This document shows positions 14,207 through 21,510 of a stretch of DNA of 57,997 bases, piece after piece; the first letter of the stretch is position 1, and every line of letters begins with the position of its first letter. The position numbers and the translations under genes were made by a program. The notes beneath the pieces were generated by a model. That model saw only the letters and a list, made by a program, of their open reading frames with translations, was not told the origin of the DNA and did not search any database. The stretch is from Planctomycetota bacterium (GTDB lineage Bacteria; Planctomycetota; UBA1135; GCA-002686595): positions 1 through 57,997 of the forward strand of contig JANQEJ010000273.1 of the NCBI GenBank assembly GCA_028278425.1, given 5' to 3'.

Positions 14207-16801
14207 TCAGCGACGGTCCAACGCGTTCTCCAGTGACTCCAGTAGCGCCACAAGCGGGTCGTAATCCGGATCGCTCTCCGGCGTAAGCTCCACCAGGTCG
14301 ACGACCAGTGGGTGGGCGTCCTCATAGCGCTTCTGCCTCACGTAGGTGATCGCGAGGCCGTGCTTCGCGTGCAGGACCGCCGGATGTCCCTCGCCGAGCT
14401 CGTTGCGGCTCTTGGCGAGGATCTGGAGGTAGAGCTCGACGACGACGTGCGGGGCGTGAAGGTCCTCCGTCACGCGAGCGAGGCCGTCCAGGGAGTTCAG
14501 CGTGTCCGGATCGCCGGCGCCGAGGTGTTTGCGTTGGCCGTCGTAGGCCTCGCGGTACAGGTCTTCCGCGTCCATCAAGAGACCGCGCTTAGCCTGGAGG
14601 CGGGCGAGGTTGTTCATCGCGCGCAGGGTGTCGCGCGCGCCGTTGCCGAGGATGCGGCGGCTCGTCTCGAGGACCTCCTCGAAGAGCGGCTCGGCCTCCC
14701 AGTAGGACTTCTGCTCCTCGTGCAGGTAGCCGAGGTTCGTGATCGCGGCGAGCGTCGCCGGATCCTCGTCGCCGCGGGCGGCGCGCAGGCCCTTCACGAT
14801 GCGCGGCAGCATCGAGCCCGCCTCGTCGTAGCGGCCGGCGTCGATGTAGACGCGAGCGAGGCTCGCGGCGCACTGGAGGGTGACGCCGCTGTCCGGGCCC
14901 AGCGTTTCCTCGAACGCCTCGCAGAGGTGCTCGAAGAGCTCGGCCGCCTCGGAGGTGCGGCCTTCGTCCGCGAGCCGCAGGCCGACGGAGTAGAGGCCCT
15001 CGATGGTGTCGACGCTCGCGCGGCCGTGCTCGGCGCGCTCGAGCTCGAGCGCCTCCGCGAGGACCTCGCCGGCCTCGGCGTACTGGCCGAGGGACAGGTA
15101 CGTCGTGCCGAGCACCTCGAGCAGCCGCGTGCGGAGATCCGGCTCGACGTCGAGCTTGGTGCGCGCCTCCTCGGCGCCGGCGTCGAGGATCTCCTTCGCG
15201 GTGATCGTGGCGCCGCTCGAGCCGGCGGGGAGCCGGAAGAGGCCGAGCACGAAGTCGAAGAGCTCTCCGCTCGTGGCCGCCTCCTGGCGGAGCAGCGCGG
15301 CGGTCTCGTCGGCGCGCTCCTTCTGTTCCAGCGCCGACTCCGCGTTGCGCGCGGCCTCGTCGCGCGCCTCGCGCAGCTCCTCGACCGTGGCGAGGAGCTC
15401 GGTGTTGGCCGCCTCGAGCGCCGCCTGTGCGGCCACCGCCTCGGCGCGCGCGCGCTCGCTCTCGCCGATCGCGGCCTGCAGGCCCACGTTGGACTCCTCG
15501 ATCTGCTTCTTGGAGCTCGCGAGCACGACGGCGATCGACGCCAGGCCGACGACGACGGCGACGATCGAGGCGAGGATCGCACCGGCGGCGAGGCGGTTGC
15601 GCGCGACCCACTTGCGGAACTCGGCGTAGGCGCCGGTCTCGTACGCCTGCACGACGTGGCCCTCGAGGTACGCGCGCAGGTCCTCCGCCATCTCGACCAT
15701 GCTCGGGTAGCGCCGCGCGGGGTTGCGGGCCATCGCGGTTTCGCAGATCGCGACGAGCTCCTCCGGGACCGTGCGGCTCAGCCGGCGCACGGGGATCGGC
15801 GGGCCTTTCAGCACCTTGGCGAGCACGGTCTCCTGGCTCAGGCGCTGCCCCGGAGGCACGTAGGGCACGCGGCCGGTCAGCAACGTGTAGAGCATCGCGC
15901 CGACGGCGTACACGTCGGAGTGCGGCCCGATCTCGTCGAGCGCGCCGCGCGCCTGCTCGGGCGGCATGTAGGACGGCGTGCCGATGACCGTGCCGTCGAT
16001 CGTCGAGATCGGAGAGCCGCCCTTCTTCATCGACTTCGGCCGCGGCTCGGACGCGTCGCGTTCCCGGCCCTTGCGGCCGAGGACCTTCGCGAGGCCCCAG
16101 TCCATCACGTACACCTCGCCGAAGCGTCCGACCATGACGTTGGCGGGCTTCAGGTCGCGGTGGATGACGTTGCGCGAGTGCGCGTACGCCATCGCCTCGC
16201 ACACCTTGAGGATCACGCCGAGCGCGCGCTGCTGGTTCCAGCTTTCGCGGCCGGTGCGCGCGAGCCCGAAGACCTTCTGCAGGTCCTGCCCGCGCACGAG
16301 GCGCATCGTGAAGTACGCGCGCCCGTCAGCGTCGAGGCCGAGCTCGTGGACCGGAACGATGCCGGGGTGGTCGAGCCGTCCGGTGAGCTGCGCCTCTTCG
16401 AAGAAGCGCGCGAGCGAAGCGGCGTTCACGCGATGCGACGGCGTGCGGGCGATCTTCATCGCGAGGTTGCGGCGCATCTCGCCGTCCCAGACGCGCATGA
16501 CCTCGCCCATGCCGCCGCGCCCGATCGTCTCGCGCCGGCCGTAGCGCTTCTTCCTCTTGGTTTCGGCTCCGCGCTTCTTGTGCTCGCGCTCTTCCGCGCG
16601 CGCCGCGCCGAGCGGGCTCAAAGCCTGCCAGTCCGCTTCCAGCTCGCGGAGCTTCGATTCCAGCTCGGGATGCGCGATGCAGACGGCGTCGAAATCGGCG
16701 TGTCCGCCGCCGAGGACCTGCGAGAGGTAATCCTCGAAGACCTCGACCGCCTCATCGGTTCGAACGCTGGACCCGCTCGCGGAGTCGACGGTGCTCGTCA
16801 T
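14207..16801 (-). CDS. Membrane Ser/Thr protein kinase with periplasmic TPR region
   Basis: 864 aa. The kinase domain spans about residues 90-385: glycine loop GRGGMGEV (95-101), ATP-binding Lys116 (AMKIA), catalytic loop HRDLKPANVMV with Asp216, and DWG at 234-236 in place of DFG. The metal-binding Asp is kept. A single transmembrane helix (about 404-428) is followed by a coiled coil (about 432-515) and then TPR-like helical repeats to the C-terminus (for example YDEAGSMLPRIVKGLRAARG). This cytoplasmic kinase plus external TPR layout is common in Planctomycetota and suggests a sensor kinase. Shine-Dalgarno AAGGAGG precedes the ATG. Downstream is the hicAB module. Confidence 0.9.
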   Translation of the reverse strand: MTSTVDSASGSSVRTDEAVEVFEDYLSQVLGGGHADFDAVCIAHPELESKLRELEADWQALSPLGAARAEEREHKKRGAETKRKKRYGRRETIGRGGMGEVMRVWDGEMRRNLAMKIARTPSHRVNAASLARFFEEAQLTGRLDHPGIVPVHELGLDADGRAYFTMRLVRGQDLQKVFGLARTGRESWNQQRALGVILKVCEAMAYAHSRNVIHRDLKPANVMVGRFGEVYVMDWGLAKVLGRKGRERDASEPRPKSMKKGGSPISTIDGTVIGTPSYMPPEQARGALDEIGPHSDVYAVGAMLYTLLTGRVPYVPPGQRLSQETVLAKVLKGPPIPVRRLSRTVPEELVAICETAMARNPARRYPSMVEMAEDLRAYLEGHVVQAYETGAYAEFRKWVARNRLAAGAILASIVAVVVGLASIAVVLASSKKQIEESNVGLQAAIGESERARAEAVAAQAALEAANTELLATVEELREARDEAARNAESALEQKERADETAALLRQEAATSGELFDFVLGLFRLPAGSSGATITAKEILDAGAEEARTKLDVEPDLRTRLLEVLGTTYLSLGQYAEAGEVLAEALELERAEHGRASVDTIEGLYSVGLRLADEGRTSEAAELFEHLCEAFEETLGPDSGVTLQCAASLARVYIDAGRYDEAGSMLPRIVKGLRAARGDEDPATLAAITNLGYLHEEQKSYWEAEPLFEEVLETSRRILGNGARDTLRAMNNLARLQAKRGLLMDAEDLYREAYDGQRKHLGAGDPDTLNSLDGLARVTEDLHAPHVVVELYLQILAKSRNELGEGHPAVLHAKHGLAITYVRQKRYEDAHPLVVDLVELTPESDPDYDPLVALLESLENALDRR

Positions 16802-16936
16802 TGGGAGGCCTCCTTACCGCTTCCTCTATGTATGGACCGTACGAGGGTTTCGGTTTCTTCGCAGGTAGGTCGAGGCCGGGCGGAGCGCGAGCTTCCGCGT
16901 GCTGGCTTGCCTGGAGAGGCGCTTCGAGCTCTCTTG

Positions 16937-17674
16937 ATGGGTGCCGTGCATCTCCTCTTCGAGACGCTGGCCTACGCGACGGGCTTTCTGGTCTACAGCC
17001 GGCTCCGGCGGTCGCGGGGCGACTTCCTCGACGACTCGACCCGCTGGACGATGATCGTCGCCGTCGTCCTCGGCGCCGCGGTCGGGTCGAAGCTCCTGCA
17101 CCACGCCTCGCATCCGGCCGAGCTCGCCAAGCGCTGGGGAGAGCTCGCGTTCCTCTTCGGGGGAAAGACGATCGTCGGGGCCCTGCTCGGGGGTCTCGTC
17201 GCGGTCGAGGGGACCAAGCGTTGGCTCGGCGTCCGGCGGGCGACCGGCGACCTCTACGCGTTGCCGCTCGTGGTCGGAATCGCGATCGGCCGCGTGGGGT
17301 GCTTTCTCAACGGACTCGCCGATCGCACCGCGGGCACGCCGACGTCGCTCCCCTGGGGAGTGGACTTCGGCGACGGCGTGGCGCGCCACCCGACGCAGCT
17401 CTATGAGATCGGGTTCCTCGCGGTGCTCGGGATCGCTCTTCTGCGGGGCGCGCGGTTGGGGCCGCGGGAAGGGGGAAGCTTCCGGCTCTTCCTGGTCGCC
17501 TACCTCGCCTTCCGATTTGCGGTCGACGGGCTGAAGCCGTACGAGCGGTTTGCCGGGCTCGGGGGCATCCAATGGGCGTCGCTCTTCGGGCTTGTGTACT
17601 ACGCCGGCTCGCTGCTTCGCCACCGCGCGGCGATCTCACCCTCTTCGATGAAGGAGGCTTCGAGCGATGGCTGA
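16937..17674 (+). CDS. lgt: Prolipoprotein diacylglyceryl transferase-like membrane protein
   Basis: 245 aa from the ATG at 16937. The frame stays open far upstream, antisense to the kinase gene, but that part is not protein-like. Lgt family features are GGKTIVGALLGG (75-86), GRVGCFLNG (118-126), HPTQLYE (151-157) and the Arg-containing YERFAGLGGIQW near the C-terminus, among about seven hydrophobic segments. Lgt transfers diacylglycerol from phosphatidylglycerol to the lipobox Cys of prolipoproteins. It is shorter than classic Lgt, so it may be a second copy or a divergent paralogue. It overlaps the next gene by 8 bp. Confidence 0.75.
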   Translation: MGAVHLLFETLAYATGFLVYSRLRRSRGDFLDDSTRWTMIVAVVLGAAVGSKLLHHASHPAELAKRWGELAFLFGGKTIVGALLGGLVAVEGTKRWLGVRRATGDLYALPLVVGIAIGRVGCFLNGLADRTAGTPTSLPWGVDFGDGVARHPTQLYEIGFLAVLGIALLRGARLGPREGGSFRLFLVAYLAFRFAVDGLKPYERFAGLGGIQWASLFGLVYYAGSLLRHRAAISPSSMKEASSDG

Positions 17675-17978
17675 ATCAAGGGGCAGCGTGAAGCACGGCG
17701 GGTGTCTGGGGCTCTTGCTGGTGGCCGTCGCGAGCGTGATCGTTTTCCTCCTCGCGCTCACCTCGCCGTACCACGGTTGGATGTACGACCACCACGAGGA
17801 CCAGCTCGGCTGGCTCGTCCTCTGTTTCCAACCGGGGTTCACTCAGCTCCCCATCGTCCTGCCCGCCGCCATCGTGATCTGGCGCCGGGGGCAGACGGAG
17901 ACGCTGAAGGGGCTTTGCATCGCCGCCGGTGTGCTGTTCCTTCTGAACGCGGCTTGCTGGGGACTCATGATGGGCTAG
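17667..17978 (+). CDS. Small hypothetical membrane protein
   Basis: 103 aa. Three hydrophobic segments are visible at about residues 13-32, 48-72 and 82-101, so it should be an inner membrane protein. The Shine-Dalgarno GGAGG lies 9 bases before the ATG, and the start overlaps the end of the Lgt-like gene, so the two are probably cotranscribed. I do not recognise the family. The 3' end overlaps the convergent epimerase gene by 14 bp. Confidence 0.7.
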   Translation: MAESRGSVKHGGCLGLLLVAVASVIVFLLALTSPYHGWMYDHHEDQLGWLVLCFQPGFTQLPIVLPAAIVIWRRGQTETLKGLCIAAGVLFLLNAACWGLMMG

Positions 17979-18948
17979 GCGAGGCGCGACCCGCGCGCCA
18001 CTCCGCCACCAGCTCCCGCGCTGCGGCGGGCCATTCGGGATGCCGGAAGACGAAGCCGGCGTCGAGCAACCGGCCCGGGACCACGCGGCGGCTCTTCAGG
18101 ACGAGCTCGGTCTCCGTCCGGAGGAAGAGCGCGCCGACCTCCAGCATCCACCGCGTCGCGGGCAGCCCGATGCGCTTTCCCCAGGCATCGCGCAGCGCGC
18201 GCATGAACTCCGCGTTGGGAAGGGGATGGGGGGAGCAGACGTTGACGTCGCCCGTGACGTCGTCGCGGTCGATCAGCCAGCGCACCGCTCGAGCGAAGTC
18301 CTCGTGGTGGATCCACGACACGTACTGGCGTCCGTCGCCGCTGCGGCCGCCGAGTCCCCGGCGAACCAATCCCGAGAGCACGTCGAACACGCCGTCGCGG
18401 TCGGGGCTCATCACCATGGCGGAGCGCAGGTTCACCTTGCGGGTCGAGGGGACGTCGATCTCGTTGAGCGTGCGCTCCCACGCGGTGGCGACGTCGATGC
18501 TGAAGCGCCACGTGTCCGGGACGCCCGGCTCGTTTCCACCGAGGACCCCGCTCGTTTCGTCGTTGGGCGCGTCGTAGGTGTGCCGGTAGATCGTGGCGGT
18601 GCCCGCCTGCAGCCAAACCGCCGGAGGTCGGCGAGCGGCCTGAATCGCCGCGCCGACGGCGCGCGTCGAATCGACGCGGGAGCTCAGGATCCGAGCGCGG
18701 TTCGCCGCACCGTAGCGGCAGTTGACCGTGTGCCCGGCCAGGTTGACGACGACGTCGGCGCCGTCGATCTCGTCCGCCCACTCGCCCAACGTCTTCCCGT
18801 CCCACGGGACCACGTCCCAGGGAGCCTCCTCGGGCGAGCGGCTCAAGACGACGACGCGATGACCGTCGTTCTGCAGCGCGCGGGCGAGGATCCGGCCCAC
18901 CTGACCGGACCCGCCGGGGAGGACGACCTTCAGGGAATTCGCTTTCAT
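17965..18948 (-). CDS. NAD-dependent epimerase, TIGR01777/DUF1731 type
   Basis: 327 aa from the ATG at 18948, preceded by GGAGGAAGG; an in-frame ATG further up lacks a ribosome site. The Rossmann motif GGSGQVG is at residues 12-18, and the SDR-type middle region includes VNLAGHTVNCRYG, characteristic of the TIGR01777 (SulA/YfcH-like) epimerases. The C-terminal DUF1731-like segment (LPATRWMLEVGALFLRTETELVLKS, shown in part) is present. The reaction in this family is not firmly established; it binds NAD(P) and presumably acts on a nucleotide sugar or similar. Monocistronic. Confidence 0.87.
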   Translation of the reverse strand: MKANSLKVVLPGGSGQVGRILARALQNDGHRVVVLSRSPEEAPWDVVPWDGKTLGEWADEIDGADVVVNLAGHTVNCRYGAANRARILSSRVDSTRAVGAAIQAARRPPAVWLQAGTATIYRHTYDAPNDETSGVLGGNEPGVPDTWRFSIDVATAWERTLNEIDVPSTRKVNLRSAMVMSPDRDGVFDVLSGLVRRGLGGRSGDGRQYVSWIHHEDFARAVRWLIDRDDVTGDVNVCSPHPLPNAEFMRALRDAWGKRIGLPATRWMLEVGALFLRTETELVLKSRRVVPGRLLDAGFVFRHPEWPAAARELVAEWRAGRASPSPS

Positions 18949-19115
18949 CGTTTCCTTCCTCCTAGCATGCGTTCGGCTCCCCGCAGGAGCCTTCGCCCAG
19001 GGGTACAGCAAACGGGCTTCGCGGTTCCGCGAGAGCTGCGAAAAGAGGCAACGGCCGTCGAGTTACACTCGGGAGTCGACGCCAGCTCGACACCCCGTTC
19101 GCGAGGATTCCCGCC

Positions 19116-20810
19116 ATGGAACGGTCCCGTCCGCAACGGTGTCTTTGGATCGCCGGCGGCCTGCTTGCCCTTGGTGCCGCTTCCACGGCGCAAGACTGCG
19201 CCGTGCTCTCCGAACAGAAGATCAGCGGCACCGCCGGCGGCTTCACGGGCTCGCTCGACAACTCCGACAACTTCGGCCGGTCGGCGGCGGCGCTCGGCGA
19301 CCTCGACGGCGACGGGGTGGAAGACCTTGCCGTGGGAGCGCCGTTCGACGACGACGGTGCGTCGAATCAGGGGGCCGTGTGGATCCTCTTCCTCAACGGC
19401 GACGGCACCGTGAAGGCGCATCAGAAGATCAGCGAGAGCGCCGGCGGCTTCGCGGGCGACCTGGACGCGGCGGACCACTTCGGGTTCGCGGTGTCCGCGT
19501 TGGGCGACCTCGACGCCGACGGGATCGGAGATCTCGCCGTGGGGGCGCACGGCGACGACGACGGCGCCAGCACCCGCGGAGCGGTGTGGATCCTGTTCCT
19601 GAACGCGAACGGCACGGTGAAGCAGGAGCAGAAGATCAGCGACACCGAGGGGGGCTTCACGGGCTCCCTGAACACCGGCGACAACTTCGGCTTCGCGGTG
19701 GCTTCGCTCGGGGACCTCGACGGAGACGGAACCGGCGACCTCGCCGTGGGGGCGCGGCTCGACGACGACGGCGGGGCCGACCGCGGCGCCGTCTGGATCC
19801 TGTTCCTCCACGCCGACGGAACGGTCAAGGGTCATCAGAAGATCAGCGACACCCAGGGAGGCTTCCTCGGGGATCTGGACGACGGCGACGAATTCGGCTG
19901 GGCGGCCGCTTCGCCGGGAGACGTGGACGGCGACGGGCTCGCGGACGTCGCCGTCGGAGTGCAGCTCGACGACGACGGCGGGCCGGAGCGCGGAGCGGTG
20001 TGGATCCTCTTCCTCAACGCCGACGGCACCGTCAGGAACGAGCAAAAGATCAGCCACACGCAGGGCGGGTTCGGCGGCACCCTCGACGACGACGATCGCT
20101 TCGGCTGGTCGCTCTCCGCGCCGGGGGATTACGACGGGGACGGCACGGTCGACGTCGCCGCGGGCGCGGTCGGCGACGACGACGGCGGCGACCGCCGCGG
20201 GGCGTTGTGGCTCCTGCTCCTCAACGCCGACGGCACGGTGAAAGACGAGCACAAGATCAGCGACACCGCCGGGGGCTTCGGCGGAGTCCTCGAGAACTCC
20301 GACCAGCTCGGCTCCTCGGCGGCCCCGGTGGGCGACCTCGACGGCGACGGGGCTCCGAACCTCGCCGTGGGAGCGTGGCTGGACGACGACGGCGGAGAGA
20401 ACCGCGGCGCCGTGTGGAAGCTCTCCCTCGGTCATGGTTCGAGCGAGGTCACGCGGCTGGGCATTCCGCCCAACCCGAACGCCTTCCTACCGGGCGCGAC
20501 TTCCGGGCCGGTGATCGGTGCCACGTGGGACCCGTTCCTCGACCACACCACGTTCCAGCCGGCGGCGATCCTCGACTTCGTCGGCATCGGAGTGACGCCG
20601 ACGAACATCCCCTCGGGCTTCGGCACGATCCTGTGCGGCGTGGCGCCACCGATCGTCGTGACGAGCCCTCCGGGCGTTCCGTTCGTGCTCCCGATTCCGA
20701 ACGACTGCGTTCACGTCGGAAAGACCGTGTGTACGCAAGCCGGCAGCATCGACGGCGTGCTGACCATCGAATTGGCCAACGCGCTGGATGTCACGATCGG
20801 GACCGTCTGA
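19116..20810 (+). CDS. Secreted FG-GAP/integrin-like repeat protein
   Basis: 564 aa with a signal peptide (about 1-25, ending ASTAQ). Residues from about 36 to 449 consist of six repeats of exactly 69 residues, each with an FG-GAP-like core and a calcium loop of the form GDLDGDGxxDLAVGA. These build an integrin-alpha-like beta-propeller. The last ~115 residues form a beta-rich domain ending in a Gln-Ala...Leu-Ala-Asn-Ala-Leu pattern that recalls the terminal domains of the metalloprotease and sulfatase in this window. A GAGGA Shine-Dalgarno precedes the ATG. Likely a cell-surface or matrix protein; ligand unknown. Confidence 0.88.
   Translation: MERSRPQRCLWIAGGLLALGAASTAQDCAVLSEQKISGTAGGFTGSLDNSDNFGRSAAALGDLDGDGVEDLAVGAPFDDDGASNQGAVWILFLNGDGTVKAHQKISESAGGFAGDLDAADHFGFAVSALGDLDADGIGDLAVGAHGDDDGASTRGAVWILFLNANGTVKQEQKISDTEGGFTGSLNTGDNFGFAVASLGDLDGDGTGDLAVGARLDDDGGADRGAVWILFLHADGTVKGHQKISDTQGGFLGDLDDGDEFGWAAASPGDVDGDGLADVAVGVQLDDDGGPERGAVWILFLNADGTVRNEQKISHTQGGFGGTLDDDDRFGWSLSAPGDYDGDGTVDVAAGAVGDDDGGDRRGALWLLLLNADGTVKDEHKISDTAGGFGGVLENSDQLGSSAAPVGDLDGDGAPNLAVGAWLDDDGGENRGAVWKLSLGHGSSEVTRLGIPPNPNAFLPGATSGPVIGATWDPFLDHTTFQPAAILDFVGIGVTPTNIPSGFGTILCGVAPPIVVTSPPGVPFVLPIPNDCVHVGKTVCTQAGSIDGVLTIELANALDVTIGTV
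19221..20462 (+). repeat. Six in-frame tandem repeats of 207 bp
   Basis: The anchor ATCAGC (ATC-AGC codons) recurs at 19221, 19428, 19635, 19842, 20049 and 20256, exactly 207 bp apart each time. Each unit encodes one FG-GAP blade. The constant length with diverged sequence points to duplication under structural constraint. Confidence 0.9.
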
Positions 20811-20818
20811 CGCGGGGG

Positions 20819-21427
20819 TCAGGCCGGCCGCAGCGACTGGAGATACCCGACGAAGCCGTTCACCGTCTGCTTGAGCGCCTTGACGTCGCTCGCCGGCTTC
20901 GCGATGCCTACCAGGCCTTCCAAGGCGGCGACGACGAAGGCGGCCGTCTCGGCGGGGCGGACGTCCGCGCGCACGCAGCCGTCCCGCTGGCCGCGCTTGA
21001 GGTCGGCGGCGAGCTGCACCCGCCACGCGTCGAGGAGGCCGTTCATCCGATCGCGAAAGCCGGACTCCAGCCCCGAGACCTCCAGGATCAGGTTGTTGAG
21101 GGGGCAGCCCAGCGCGAGCTCCTTGCCCGATCGCTTCGGGACGGCCTTCACGCGCGCGATGAGCTCCTTCAGGGGATCGGCCGCCTCATGGATCGGCTCG
21201 ATCCAGCGCCCCCGCACCCAGGGGTCGATGACCTCGTCGAAGACCGCGTAGCCGAGGTCCGTCTTGTTCTTGAAGTGGTGGTAGACGGCGCCCTTGGTCA
21301 GCTTGGCGCGCGCCAGGATCTTGTCGAGCCCGGTGGGCTGGAACCCCTTCTCGTGGATCTCGGAGAAGGCGGCCTGGATCAGGCGCTTGCGGGTCGCGTC
21401 GGGGGCCTTGCGGCGGGTCTTGGTCAT
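20819..21427 (-). CDS. TetR-family transcriptional regulator
   Basis: 202 aa from the ATG at 21427; the open frame extends upstream to 21484 but would then run through the operator region. The N-terminal helix-turn-helix is clear (RLIQAAFSEIHEKGFQPTGL, then KLTKGAVYHHFKNKTDLGYAV shown in part). The C-terminal domain (from about 80) resembles the group with CPLNNLILEVSG, often regulators of stress or reductase genes. The divergent hydrolase gene and two palindromes in the gap (21435-21452 and 21481-21498) make it a likely repressor of both genes. The ligand is unknown. Confidence 0.88.
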   Translation of the reverse strand: MTKTRRKAPDATRKRLIQAAFSEIHEKGFQPTGLDKILARAKLTKGAVYHHFKNKTDLGYAVFDEVIDPWVRGRWIEPIHEAADPLKELIARVKAVPKRSGKELALGCPLNNLILEVSGLESGFRDRMNGLLDAWRVQLAADLKRGQRDGCVRADVRPAETAAFVVAALEGLVGIAKPASDVKALKQTVNGFVGYLQSLRPA

Positions 21428-21434
21428 GGGAGGA

Positions 21435-21452
21435 GCATACCAATCGGTCTGT
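21435..21452. promoter_or_regulatory. TetR operator-like site 2
   Basis: GCATACCAATCGGTCTGT matches the perfect site at 21481 at 14 of 18 positions and overlaps the region just upstream of the TetR start codon, consistent with autoregulation. Confidence 0.5.
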
Positions 21453-21469
21453 TTTTGGGTAATTTCCAC

Positions 21470-21499
21470 TTGGCAAAAATACATACCGGTCGGTATGTG
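21470..21499 (+). promoter_or_regulatory. Promoter of the serine hydrolase gene
   Basis: TTGGCA (21470-21475) and TATGTG (21494-21499) are separated by 18 bp. The operator at 21481-21498 covers the spacer and -10. The -10 ends 11 nt before the ATG, so the mRNA would have almost no leader, in line with the absence of a Shine-Dalgarno. Confidence 0.45.
21481..21498. promoter_or_regulatory. TetR operator-like site 1
   Basis: ACATACCG and CGGTATGT are perfect inverted arms around a GT centre, a typical TetR-family operator. It sits between the divergent regulator and hydrolase genes, 12 bp before the hydrolase ATG. Confidence 0.7.
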
Positions 21500-21510
21500 T
21501 ATTAGACCTC

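Noticed and set aside
14312..17674. A 1120-codon open frame on the plus strand
   Set aside because: Only the last 245 codons (from 16937) are protein-like. The rest is antisense to the kinase gene, rich in Arg/Ala/Glu/Val, and results from strong third-position GC bias.
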